Positions 34,329 to 44,943 of a stretch of 64,000 bases of DNA are shown here, in pieces. Position 1 is the stretch's first letter. The number at the start of each line of letters is the position of its first letter. The notes beneath the pieces were generated by a model, which worked only from the letters and a program-made list of their open reading frames with translations, searched no databases and was not told where the DNA came from. A program made the translations under genes and the position numbers. This DNA comes from Mikania micrantha (Eukaryota; Streptophyta; Magnoliopsida; Asterales; Asteraceae): the NCBI GenBank assembly GCA_009363875.1, contig CM018690.1, positions 31,478,800 to 31,542,799 of the forward strand. Reading direction: 5' to 3'.

Positions 34329-35184
34329 TGTTGGATCGGGTTGTTAACTTCAAACAACACTTCACAAGTATTTCTTTTTTTCAATCTAACAAACGCGGAA
34401 GTTCTGTTAGAAGGATCTCACAAACACTCAAAGGCAAACAAATAATCTTTGAACAGAAGATAAGAACACAAGAACAAATTTCAAGCTCAAAGATATATTT
34501 CTATCAAAGTAATACAAGTGTTACAACTAGCAAGCTCAAGCACACTTATACATGTTTACAATGAGAGGTTATATAGCCAAGGCTATAACCGTATACTTGT
34601 AGGAATACAAGCTGGGTATATTAGACAATACATAAAGTAAAGCTTATTCTAGTATCTAAAGTGTCTTAACAGGCTAAGACACTTAATTACAATCATTACA
34701 AATATAGACATTGACTTTAGAAAGACTAGCTAAATATAAAAGACATTTAATGTTCTTGATCTTCAAGGCTTCAGATGATCTTTTGCATTTAATGCAGCTG
34801 TGGAGAAGTAATGTGTTGTGTCTGACTCTCGGTATGTTATCTTTGTTGTACTCAGACCAGCATGTCTGTTGTCAGCACCTTTTGTACCATAAAAGGTAAT
34901 CAGCTACAGTCTTTGTCAGAGAATAGTCCTCGAAAGTCTTTGTCTATCATAAGATGATGAGGAGAATCTTCGGAAGCATTCTTTCAGAAGCTTTGAATCT
35001 TTTAAGTGTTTGCCTTCCGAAGCAGTTTGTTTTGTACAGCCTTCGGTAGGAGTAAGTTACCCTTCGGAAGCAATGCTGCTTCCGAAGTGTAACTTCTTCC
35101 TTCCGAAGGCTGTTTCTCTCTGTAGAGTCTGGTACTTAGACAAAATAGAAGTTTGGTGAGCATCAGCCTTTATTAGTCTTTACA
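34329..35184 (+). mobile_element. Copia-type solo LTR with a strong palindrome
   Basis: The 856-bp unit runs TGTTGGATCGGG...GTCTTTACA. The target duplication ATATG is perfect (34324-34328 and 35185-35189). The 3' part contains several copies of CTTCGGAAG/CTTCCGAAG, including an 11-bp perfect stem (CTTCGGAAGCA, loop ATGC) at 35062-35087. Palindromes in the LTR are reported for Sireviruses, so a Sirevirus origin is possible. It is inserted in a decayed repeat with GGGTTTGGG/AACCCA words that surrounds it at about 34080-35300. Confidence 0.85.
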
Positions 35185-35658
35185 ATATGCAACTTGACCC
35201 ATTTGTGTTAAAACGGCACCTATCTCAACCCATTCTATGTAATCATGTTACCCATTTTAATTCATTATACAATAATTTTCACCCAAACCAACCTATTTTT
35301 TTTATTTGAGTAAAGATTGCAACATCTAAAAATTAGTGAAATTACTCATAGCTCAAAGTAAACCTGGCAAATCCAACCTGTTCACTAAATTTTGGGTTAT
35401 CATGGATCTTGATAATGAGCTTGTGGGTCATTATGGGCAAGATTAAAATGTTTAACGGGTTGTTCTGGGAAAAATTAAAACAAACTAAATTTGATAGCAG
35501 GTCAAGATGGTTCGTGAATTTGTGATAAAGGGCTAGACGATTGCAGTTTTGTTGTTCGTCGGAAAGCAAAATAACTACCAACAAGAAAGCAACCTTGAGA
35601 ACTTGCCAACTAAATCCCACTGATATTCAAATATTTTTAAGTTGATAGAGAATCTAAT

Positions 35659-36194
35659 ATGTCTATAAACGAACCGAATGAACACGAATACGAGCATAAA
35701 CGAACATTGATTTTGTGTTCGTGTCCGTTTGCTAAGAAAATGAATATGTTCATCAAAGTGCTTCTCCAATTGCTCAAGATATCTCTTCGTTCGTTAGAAA
35801 ATTAAATGAACTGTTTATAAACATAAATGAACACAAACGAATCTAAATAAATGAACAAACATAACTGAATATAAATGAACAAATATAAACAAACACAATT
35901 GAACGAACATAAACGAACATAAACAATAAATATCTTAAAAGTAAATACATATTATCCTTAAATTATTAAATTAGATATTAGACGAACATAGATAAATAAT
36001 AACAAACACAAATAAACAAACATTGCCGAACAGTTCACGGACATAAATAAACGAACATTAGTTGTGTTCATGTTCATATGTTTAATTAAATTAATACAAA
36101 TTTTTTGGTTGCGTTTATTCATTTATTAAAGAAACGAATATAAATGAATTTTCAGCCACACAATCATGAGTTGTTCTGTTCGTTTACAAGCCTA
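35659..36194. mobile_element. hAT-type miniature element (AAACGAAC family)
   Basis: The left end ATGTCTATAAACGAACC and right end GTTCGTTTACAAGCCT are inverse. An 8-bp duplication AATCTAAT lies at 35651-35658 and 36195-36202. The interior is a string of GAACATAAACGAACAT variants. No transposase. Confidence 0.75.
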
Positions 36195-36202
36195 AATCTA
36201 AT

Positions 36203-37240
36203 ATTCACCAGAAAACATGTAGGAGACTTGAGCGGTGAAAGAGCGATTTGTGTTATCTACGAATGGATGATCTTACTTTTAGTAATAATTTTGTTACAAT
36301 TAAACAAATGGTTTCCTGCAGTGATTTACTTATCCCTTACTGTTTTTTTTTAACTACTATTTAGTTCTTTTCTTAATTTCATTGTTAATAAATCAGTCAC
36401 TTCTAAGTTAGTAGTCTCAAACTAAATTTAATTTAATAAAAATGACCAGCTCTGAGATTATAAATTAAAGGGTCTGGCATATCTAAACCGTTTGCATGTT
36501 TTTTTTTAATTTTTTTTGTATTAGTTAGGTATTTCTTAGTATAACCCGTTTTGACTCATGTCTTTTTTTAAGAAAACCCGTTCTGACCTGAACTAAAATG
36601 GTCATATCCTAAAACGGTCCATCTTAACCCGAACCCATTCTGGCCCATCACCCAACCCAACCCGCCCATCTTGCCAACTCTAGCTCAAAGTATTATCATT
36701 ACATGAGAAAACATTATAAAAGAATTTTCTAACGTCTAATTTGTTGTTGTACTTCTTTATTTCTTCACCTTTAATAGGCTAAATGCAGAATCCATTGTAG
36801 TTGCCAATGATAATCAACAAGAACCCGATCCATAATCTTTGCAAAAAGTTATATACATTTATAAATATTCATTTATTAAATAGTGAAAAAATTCTTTAGG
36901 CTGGTATCTTATTAGGGAATATATACACACACAAATTAAACATCCGTAATTGGAACAATAAAACACGTAAAAAATAATTTATTTTCCTTTTCCATTAAAC
37001 AGACCCAGCATGCAATAATCAAGTGGTGGGTTCAAGTTCCATTGAAGATAGAATGAATATTAGAAGTATCTGTTAATTATATTTATATGTCTATTATTAA
37101 AACTTATATTCTAAATTATATTCTTTAGAAATCCTACAAATTATATATCTGATCGATACTTTTTGTTTAACTGTGCACATCAACATTCTTTCAAACAATT
37201 GACATATGAAGACTATAAAATTGAGCTTCAACAGCTTAAA
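36203..37240. other. intergenic DNA with decayed repeats
   Basis: AT-rich. Around 36540-36680 there are AACCCGTTCTGACC / CCCAACCCAACCCG words, resembling those flanking the solo LTR at 34.3 kb. Nothing else is seen. Confidence 0.5.
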
Positions 37241-37434
37241 ATTTCATCCAGTGATAGAACTCTTCAAAAAACTCGTGGCTCGAGGCTTGCTCGAAAAAGG
37301 TTCGGCTTGAAAGATCGACTCGAAAAAAGCTCGTTTAAAACGAGCCGACCCGATCCGAGCCGAGCTGGAGCTAGGGTTGGCTTGGCTCGAGCTCGACTTG
37401 TTGGCCTGGCTCGTGGCCCGGCTCGATTTTTAAT
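37241..37434. mobile_element. truncated GAGCTCGAGC-family hAT fragment
   Basis: CTCGAGGCTTGCTCG, CGAGCCGAGC and GGCTCGAGCTCGAC words match the interior of the element at 8335, but neither terminus remains. Overlapping frames of about 100 codons on both strands are by-products of these words. Confidence 0.65.
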
Positions 37435-37451
37435 ATATATGTGTATATATA

Positions 37452-37783
37452 TAAGGGATGGTTCCTTTGTTAACCTTTCCTTATTGCGATAACCCCTTAA
37501 ACCTGGAATTTTTGCGTTTTTTGCCCGAATCTTTTTTTTTTCATGGTCTTTATTATACATCAGATATTCTGATGTAAGTAAGCGTAAGTAGTTACCCTTA
37601 CTTACACTTGTAAATAACTTCTAAATGGTGATGAATTAGCAAAAACACAAAAAAGAAACCCTCCTATTTATGTATAATAAAGACCATGAAAAAAAAAGAT
37701 TCGGGCAAAAAACGCAAAAAATTCCAGGGTTAAGGGGTTATCGCAATAAGGAATGGTTAGCATTTGATCCTTCCCCTATATAT
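37452..37783. repeat. (TA)n-flanked foldback element F
   Basis: A nearly perfect hairpin. TTATTGCGATAACCCCTTAA, TTTTGCCCGAATCTTTT and CATGGTCTTTATTATACAT in the left arm each recur as complements on the right. The ends are GGGATGGTTCC and GATCCTTCCCC, between TA tracts. It is closely related in layout to element B at 3026. Confidence 0.8.
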
Positions 37784-37878
37784 ATATATTAAATTATATA
37801 CACACACATATTATATTACTCATGCAAACATTTATATTATACATAATATATATATTTATATATATTCAATATATTATA

Positions 37879-37879
<1 letters not shown>

Positions 37880-37938
<59 letters not shown>
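37880..37938. repeat. (TA)29 microsatellite
   Basis: Long pure TA run at the left boundary of the ULP-like gene block. Confidence 0.9.
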
Positions 37939-37942
<4 letters not shown>

Positions 37943-40043
37943 TAGGATATATTGAAAACCTTTTCTTAATGAGAAAACTGTGAAAACTAAATTTGAATCA
38001 TTAGATTTTTAGATGTGTAGATGAGATTAAAATGGTATTTTTAATTTATTACTTTGATTATAAAATGGTTCTAATAGTACAAAAGGGCAAAAATGTCTTT
38101 TACAATTTCTGTACTTTTTGGATTTGTTTTTAATAAAAGTGTACAATACATATGTACACACCACACACGCACGTTTCCAAAGAAATGACCGGCATTTCTT
38201 CTTCCTGAAAACAACATCGGCGGACGGCGACGACAGGCGCACGGCGGATGACGGCTACAGCCAACGACGACGGAGTTCGACCACTAGGCGGAGTACGACA
38301 ACTAGGCGACGGCGGCGCAAAGGCGGAAAACACGATCGAAAATTAAGGGTTTGAAAATCAAAGGGTTTTAGCGTCGTCTTCAACAAAATCACTCTAAAAA
38401 ACCGTCGGATAAGTTGGAGTTTTCTACATTAACGGTAATGTTATGATTAACATTTGTATAAGCAAAGGGGTTTAGAATCTTTTATAGCAATTTATAGTTT
38501 CATTTGGTTATTAACTAGCATCTTGTTTAAATGTTGATTATTCAAAACTTATACTATATTACGTAAAAGTGATGTCATCTAGAAAAAGGAAGAGTGAACG
38601 CATTGCAAAAAACTCTTTGGGTAGGTTTACAAACACTGAGGATAATCCCATTGACTTAGATTCAAGTGAGAAGGCCAAGGGTGTTGTGAAGAGGAACTCG
38701 AGGGATAACCCTATTAAATTAGATTCCACTGAAAAAGGGAAGGGTATTATGAAGAAGAACATCTCGAAAAAAGGTATAGAACGAATTATTCTTATTGTTT
38801 AAGTGATATAACGGATGTCTATGTAGTTTGATATGTTTTTTTTCGATTGAACAGTTTCGGAAAGTGACAACGAAATAGAAGACGAGCGAATCCGTGTAAA
38901 GCTGATAAAAAAAGAGGGACCGAGTTATTTTCAAAGGGGGTGCAAATGGTAAGTTCTTTTGTTATGTTGTTGTTTACATATATGTTACATACACAATACT
39001 TTACTGTTACATTAAGATTGATAAAATTGAAGGTTAGTTTTATGTTGTTTACATATATGTTACGTAAAAAATACTTTACTTTTACATTAAAATACTGACT
39101 TATTGGTTGCATGTGACAGTTTGAGTTACAATTTTCTTTATTGTTTCTCTTGTATATGACATTGATGAACATAAAACGATGAAACAAAAAAAAAACAAAA
39201 ACAAAAAGGTAACAACAAACAAATACATAATAAACTAGTTTGTATTACATGGTATTGGCAAATTTGTGACATGTTTATTTGAATAAGATGTAGGCAAATC
39301 CACACTATTTGACAGTGACAGCGATGATGAACAACCTCTCTCAAGTTTGAGAAGAAAAGTTGATGGTTCAAGAAAACTGGATGTTATCCGTTTCAAGAAA
39401 CCTGGTAAATTAATAATCATGTAGTTTACGTAAATTGATTTGTTTTTGTAAATCCAATATAATAAGGTAGTAGAAGGGGGTAGAATTGATGGGTGAGTAA
39501 AACTTTGGTCACCATTTTTTTGAATTGGTGTGTGTTACAAACAAAAATTTTTGTAAATTCAGCAGTTGAAGACATGGTAAGACCGGAAAAGCAAAAGCCT
39601 ATGACCAAGAGGGAAAAAGGTGAAATGTCTTTATCGAAATACAAAAATGTATTGTTTACAGCACATTTAATGTAGATGATTCTTTGCAGGTATTGTCCGT
39701 ACTGCGCCTGAAAATATTAAAAAGTCGAAAGGTAATGTTGGTTTAAATTATATCACGTAAGAAACGATTTAGATAAAAATAGTTTTGTTCTTCATTCTGT
39801 TAGTTGTTACGTGTTACATGTCTATTACTATTATATTAATGTTTCTTTAAATTATACATATATATTACGTCGGTATATTGTAAGTGTTACGTGTCTATTA
39901 CTATTGTGTTAATTTTTCTTTAAATTATATCAAGTAAGAAAGGATTAAGATAAAATTAGGTTTGTTGTTCAGTCTGTTAGTTGTGTTTAATGTATTTGTT
40001 ACCGTGAAGTTTTTTTAATTAATATGTTGGTTACGTATTTCAG

Positions 40044-40531
40044 GTAAAGAAAAACTGACTGGTAGCGATCATGAGGATCTTAAAAAGGCAAAAGGTACCA
40101 TTACATTGAAATTTTTCCATGTGTTTGTGCATATTATACCTATATGTTACGTGTGTGTTACAAATTTTTTAATGTTGCTTTAAATTATATTACGTTAGAA
40201 AGGATTTAGATTAAAAATAGAGTTGTTCTCTTTGTTAGTTGTGTTTAATGTATTTGTTACTGGTGAAGTTTTTGAAATTAATATGTTGGTTACGTATTTC
40301 AGGTAGTGACCATGAGGATCTTAAAAGGGCAAAAGGTACCATTTCATAACAATTTTACCATGTGTTTGTGCATATTATACCTATATGTTACGTGTGTATT
40401 ACAATTTTGTTTATGTTGCTTTAAATTATATCATGTAAGAAGGGATTTAGATTAAAATACGGTTGGTTACGTATTTCAGGTAAAGAAAAGCTGACGGGTA
40501 GCGACCTTGAGGATCCTAAAAGGACAAAAGG
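40044..40531 (+). repeat. amplified micro-exons with their introns
   Basis: Three successive exons are variants of one unit: GGTAAAGAAAARCTGACKGG then AGCGAY..GAGGATCYTAAAARG.CAAAAG. They lie at 40044-40095, 40303-40335 (shorter) and 40481-40531, each in similar intron sequence (TACGTGTGTATTACAA..TTTAAATTATATYA). They encode short charged repeats. This is tandem exon duplication. Confidence 0.8.
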
Positions 40532-40665
40532 TAACATTTCATTAAAAGGTTACCATGCGTTACGTCTGTTATACATATATGTTACTTCTGTGTTACTAAG
40601 TTGTTAAACAATAAAAGAATGCAATTTGGCATGAATGGACTGGAAAAAAATATGATACACATATG

Positions 40666-41220
40666 CTATCTTGTAGGTTACGAATAAAAGATTATACATA
40701 TATGTAACGTGTGTATTACTATTATGCTAAAGAATAAAATAATGCATGAGCTAACTTAAAAAATATGGTACAGATATGTTACATGTATTTTTCTATTCTG
40801 TAACAATAATAAAACTTATGGGTTACGTTTAATTTTCGATTAGAATAATAAATAGTGTTACAACAATGGTATGGTACATATATGTTACATCTATATTAAT
40901 ATTCTGTTACAATAGTTACTGTTATTTTACACTAATAATGTGCTATCTTGTAGGTTATGAATAAAATATTATACATATATGTTACGTGTGTATTACTATT
41001 ATGCTAAAGAATAAAAATAATGCATGAGCTAACTTAAAAAAAATGGTACAGATATGTTACATGCATTTTACTGTTCTGTAACAATAATAAAACTTATAGG
41101 TTACGTTTAATTTTCGATTAGAATAATAAATAGTGTTACAAAAATGGTATGGTACATATATGTTACATCTATATTAATATTTTGTTACAATAGTTACTGT
41201 TATTTTACACTAATAATGTG
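40666..41220 (+). repeat. 277-bp intronic tandem duplication
   Basis: Two direct copies, 40666-40942 and 40943-41220, share CTATCTTGTAGGTTAYGAAT at the start and ACACTAATAATGTG at the end, with about 3% differences. Both are dense in ATGTTAC/GTTACRT words typical of the whole intron region. Confidence 0.85.
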
Positions 41221-42689
41221 CTAACACGCCATCTTTAAAAGCAAATGCCCATGGTACTGGTCGTGAGAAGGAACCCAGGAAGTTAAATGTGCCAAAGAAG
41301 GTTATGTAGCAAAACAAAAAAAAAATTGAACTGGTTGAAACGAGTGGGGCGAGGAAGTGGATGGTTCTTAATTTGTAGGTCCTCACCTGCTCAGCTTTTT
41401 AGATGTGTTAAGCTCTTGAGGGACAAACAAAAAGAAGATGTTCGGCAAATGGGGTTTGGGAGTTTGTTGAAATTCAACATAGATGGTATCCCATCAAGGA
41501 TGGTGCATTTTGTAGTTGATAGGTTGAAAAGTAAGAAGATGGAAATCATTGGCAGAAGCGGTAGTCTGAAAATTACACCACAGATGATTCATAGATTGTT
41601 GGGTGTGCCAATTGGTGGAATCAAGATTGAGTCTATTGTTCCATTAGAAGTTTTAGATGAATCTGTTTGTCAATGGAGGAGACAGTATGAAGGCAGGCTC
41701 ATAGCTATTAGGGAAATTGTGGAAAAAATAGAAAGTGCCGAGGACGAGAACACATTTGACTTTAGGATGGACTTCCTATTGTTATTTATGACTATTCTAG
41801 TAGAATGTCATAAAAATGGCAGGGTCAGAGAAAATATTCTGAGGTATATCACATCTGAAACTGATTTCTCGAAAATGATTGGTGTGATTACATATTTGAA
41901 AGCATCAAAAGTTGCAAAATGGGATGGTCAAGAGATGACAATAATTCTCCCTTCAATGGCCCGCTCACAATACTGACGGTATTATTTCAATAATAAAATT
42001 TTCTATTTAAAAATTTTATTGTATGAAAAAATAAGTAAACAATTTTTTTTTTACACAGCTAATTTACGTTGACGGGTTTGAGTGTAAGGGCATATCGGTT
42101 GACAAAAAAATGGAACCGATAGAGTTCTGGAACAAAAATAGACTGAAGATAAGGGAAGATTGGGAAATTAAACATGGAGGGTTTGGGAGAGGGAGTTTGA
42201 AAGAGGAATTGTTAGAGCAAGGTTCAGCTGGTGATAATGGTCAGCCAAACGTGGGAACAATTGAGGTATAGTTTTTTTTTATTAATAAACTAAATTTTTA
42301 TCCAAACTATCATTAAGTATGATATTTATTTTTACAGGACAGCTTGGCATGTGTGAGGAAATATATCGTTCAATGGGAATCTTTGAAAGGTGAAATTGAA
42401 AAAAAAAATGGTAGATTTGTTCACAAAAAATAAAGACAATGAGGAAATCCAAACAGTGATCGCATGCTATGAGAGTTTGCTTGAAAAAAAACCTACTTGG
42501 AGTGTATGTTTGGATGAATCTGCTGACGGTTACGCAGAGGTGCACGCTGTGTTAAAAAGTTTAGATCTCGAACAGGGACAACCATCACGAGGCTTAGAAG
42601 GTGCTGACAGTCATGGTGAAGATATAATAATTGCTTGGATTATTCTTGTTGAAATTACATTAATGTTACGTCTTTTTTACTCTACACTT

Positions 42690-43916
42690 ACATTAATAAC
42701 TCATCAACCACATATAGATGCTAAAACAACCGAATACTGGGGGACTGGTTAGGGGATTATGAGGACTTGGAAATATTCTAAGTCTAAGGATGGCTTATAA
42801 TGGCACGATGTAATGATATAGGTTCTTAAGGCTTAGCTAAGGAGTTCGGCTAAGAAGACAGGAACCTACTACCAGGTGAGTTCTAGACGCCCTATTTACA
42901 CTTACTGTTTTGGGCTGGCATACATGCTTATTGTTATGTTATGTGATTATGTTATGATGATTAACGAATGATGTTATGTCATGAGGATGTATGTATGAAT
43001 ACGTATTACACAGGATGAAATGTGTCTGGCAATATGCTAATGTATGATACGTGCATGGTAAATGAGTTATGATGACATAACATGTTAATGATTATAGGAG
43101 AGCATGCATTCTGATGTTAACTAAGACAATAGTTAATAGACGCCATGACGAGGTCCTAGAATACTAGGATGCATTATATGCTAGCATGATATGAAAATAT
43201 GATGCCATGATGTATAAACAATGAAATGATGCTAGCATTACATGATGTCATGATGTATGATAAGATGCTATGATGCTTGCATGCTATGTATGTGATGATT
43301 GAACGATATGATGAATTCCTAAGCTGTTAGGATAATATAAAAGATGTTATGATGATAGAATGATATGATGAAGTCCTAAATGTAGGATAATGATAGAGGC
43401 TAGCATGTTATGATGTGAAGACTTTGTTATGATGATGAGACGTTACTAAGTCTAAAATGTTATGAATATGATATATGATGATATACTAGTAGTATATCCC
43501 GTATGATGAATGAATGATGACCCTATACGTGTGATAGGATATGTATGCATGATGCACTAGTAGTTGTACTAGTAAGTATGGACGATGACCTGAACATATC
43601 AGGATATGAACAGCCGATCGGGCTATAAACATGAGAGTCGATCGGACTATAAACATGGTAAGAGCCGATCGGGCTATAAACAAGGAGTCGACCGGACTAT
43701 AAACATGAGAGTCGATCGGACTATAAACATGGAGCCGATCGGGCTATAAACATGGAGTTGACCGGACTATAAACATGAGAGTCGATCAGACTATAAACAT
43801 GGAGCCGACCGGGCTATAAACATGGAGCCGACCGGGCTATAAACACGGAGCCGACCGGGCTATAAACATGGTAAGAGTCGATCGGACTATAAACATGGAG
43901 CCTTGTTGAGAGGCCC
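42690..43916 (+). mobile_element. fragment of a Gypsy-type LTR (plus orientation), flank of the minus-strand Gypsy
   Basis: The stretch CTACCAGGTGAGTTCTAGACG resembles CTCCAGGTGAGTTTCTAGCC in the plus-strand solo LTR at 25.55 kb. It continues with a low-complexity ATGATG zone and a hairpin array, then stops abruptly where the minus-strand Gypsy LTR starts (43917). It has no LTR start and no 3' module. I read it as an older LTR into which the Gypsy inserted. Bases 43166-43916 recur at 62308-63009. Confidence 0.55.
43612..43888 (+). repeat. 12-unit hairpin array with TATAAA spacers
   Basis: Twelve units of about 23-30 bp. Each has a 4-bp stem around a 5-base loop followed by ATAAACATGG. The stems are AGCC/GGCT or AGTC/GACT, with loops GATCG, GACCG or GATCA. 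Every unit pairs; one (AGTT/GACT) pairs through T.G. The second copy is at 62714-62991. Confidence 0.9.
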
Positions 43917-44324
43917 CGAGCCCCTCGGTTAGCAAATCATCATATCCATAGTCCTTAAACCATATTTACATTACTATAGCAGCGGAATTTAAGCTGATTA
44001 CATAAGTAGGTACACATTAAAATATAACCCACTCTTCCAACAGTTATATAATACAGCCAGTCTATGCCAGGGGTAGTCTTCAACGTATGCCATGAGCCTT
44101 CCTGGTCTCCTTTCTCAAACTATTCAACCTGATATGCATGTAAAACAAGTCAGCTTTATGCTGGTGAGTTATAAGTTCATTTCTTAGAAAAATCTTTATT
44201 CATTCATGTCATCACATGACATAATTTAAATACATTGCATACATGTTCTCATATCATAGTTTCATAACATACATAGCATTATAACATAATTACATAACAT
44301 ACATATCATCATAACATCATTCAT

Positions 44325-44943
44325 ACGGTGAAATTCCTTCACCGTCAACTGCTGACCCTGAAGTCAAACAGGCTTGTGCAGCACAAGGCTCTATAACTAT
44401 CAACCCGAAGTCGATAACTTATACATGCATAAGATTTCATCAACTGGCGACACACAGTCGGCAGGCCCGTGTTTCCACAGGACTCTTTAAACATCATAAG
44501 CAAAAGCGGCTCCTTTCACCGCTGTGCTCAAGTTTTGCCCAACCGCAGCTGGCAAAACCACATTTCCTCCTCGACATCAGTCGAGTGTCTTACATTTCCT
44601 CCTCGACATCAGTTGAGTGTCTTACATTTCATCCTCGACATCAGTCGAGTGTCTTACATTTCCTCCTCGACATCAGTCGAGTGTCTTATACAAAAATTAT
44701 CATTTCTTTCTCAACCGCAGTTGAGACTTAAAGCCATTCGTTATATCTCAGCTGAGATTCTTAAAATCATTCACTTCTCAACCATCGTTGAGACTTAATA
44801 TATTCTTTACATCTCAGCTGAAATTCTTAAAATCATTTACTTCTCAACCGTAGTTGAGACTTAAAACATTCTTTACTTTAAAACATTCTTTATCCGAAAA
44901 TATACTTTTCCTGAAAACATGCTTTACCTGACCATAATCAGGT
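44325..44943. repeat. string of short perfect hairpins in the Gypsy LTR
   Basis: About 14 stem-loops follow one another roughly every 30-45 bp. They include stem ACGGTGAA (44325-44345), CTTGTG/CACAAG, AGCGG/CCGCT, GTTTTGCC/GGCAAAAC, four units CTCGAC-atca-GTCGAG with a 32-bp period (44569-44690), three units TCTCAAC/GTTGAGA with loops cgca, atcg and cgta, two CTCAGCTGA palindromes, and ACCTGA/TCAGGT (44926-44943). The series is kept in the second LTR copy at 63369-63987. Confidence 0.85.

Larger units (their letters stand above)
38572..42640 (+). pseudogene. ULP-like (Kaonashi-type) gene, 5' part, frameshifted
   Basis: Exon 1 (38572-38773) encodes a basic start (SSRKRKSERI..). Small exons follow with good GT/AG borders: about 38854-38940, 39293-39402, 39562-39619, 39690-39732, 40044-40095, 40303-40335, 40481-40531 and 41242-41300. 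The large exon up to 41977 encodes the conserved block found N-terminal of plant ULP-like proteins: SSPAQLF, then QMGFGSLLKF, IPSRMVHFVVDRL and KITPQMIHRLLGVPIGG. Then comes a one-base loss near 41877: the family pattern continues in the next frame up to a clean splice (42057) with LIYVDGFECKGISVDKK. A second frame change sits in an A9 run near 42400. The C-terminal cysteine protease domain is absent. It would have acted as a SUMO/ubiquitin-like protease relative if complete; this copy cannot. Confidence 0.65.
37939..42650 (+). mobile_element. probable Mutator-like element carrying a ULP-like gene, right end lost
   Basis: The block starts next to the TA tract with GGGTTAGGATATATTGAAAACC and CTTAATGAGAAAACTGTG, a possible terminal repeat. 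It then has a leader with GGCGGACGGCGACG words and a multi-exon gene. ULP-like genes (Kaonashi type) are known cargo of plant Mutator-like elements. Neither a transposase nor the opposite terminal repeat is visible. The right side breaks off at about 42650-42690 against Gypsy LTR sequence, so assignment to a transposon is inference from the cargo. Confidence 0.5.

Noticed and set aside
37764..37955. 63-codon Tyr/Ile ORF
   Set aside because: It is the translation of a TA microsatellite.
43612..43888. CRISPR-like array
   Set aside because: The period is short and irregular (23-30 bp), 'spacers' are conserved words (ATAAACATGG), the genome is a plant, and the array duplicates with its LTR flank.
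43612..43888. Twelve tandem TATA boxes as a promoter array
   Set aside because: TATAAA occurs in every unit, but C-G-rich hairpins sit between units and no leader or initiator context follows. The motif is more simply part of the repeat unit.
42690..43916. Extension of the Gypsy 3' LTR
   Set aside because: The LTR ends at TGAG..(43917) by the TG..CA rule, and the same end abuts the primer site at 62206. The block keeps going on the left but jumps at 62308 on the right, so it is flank.
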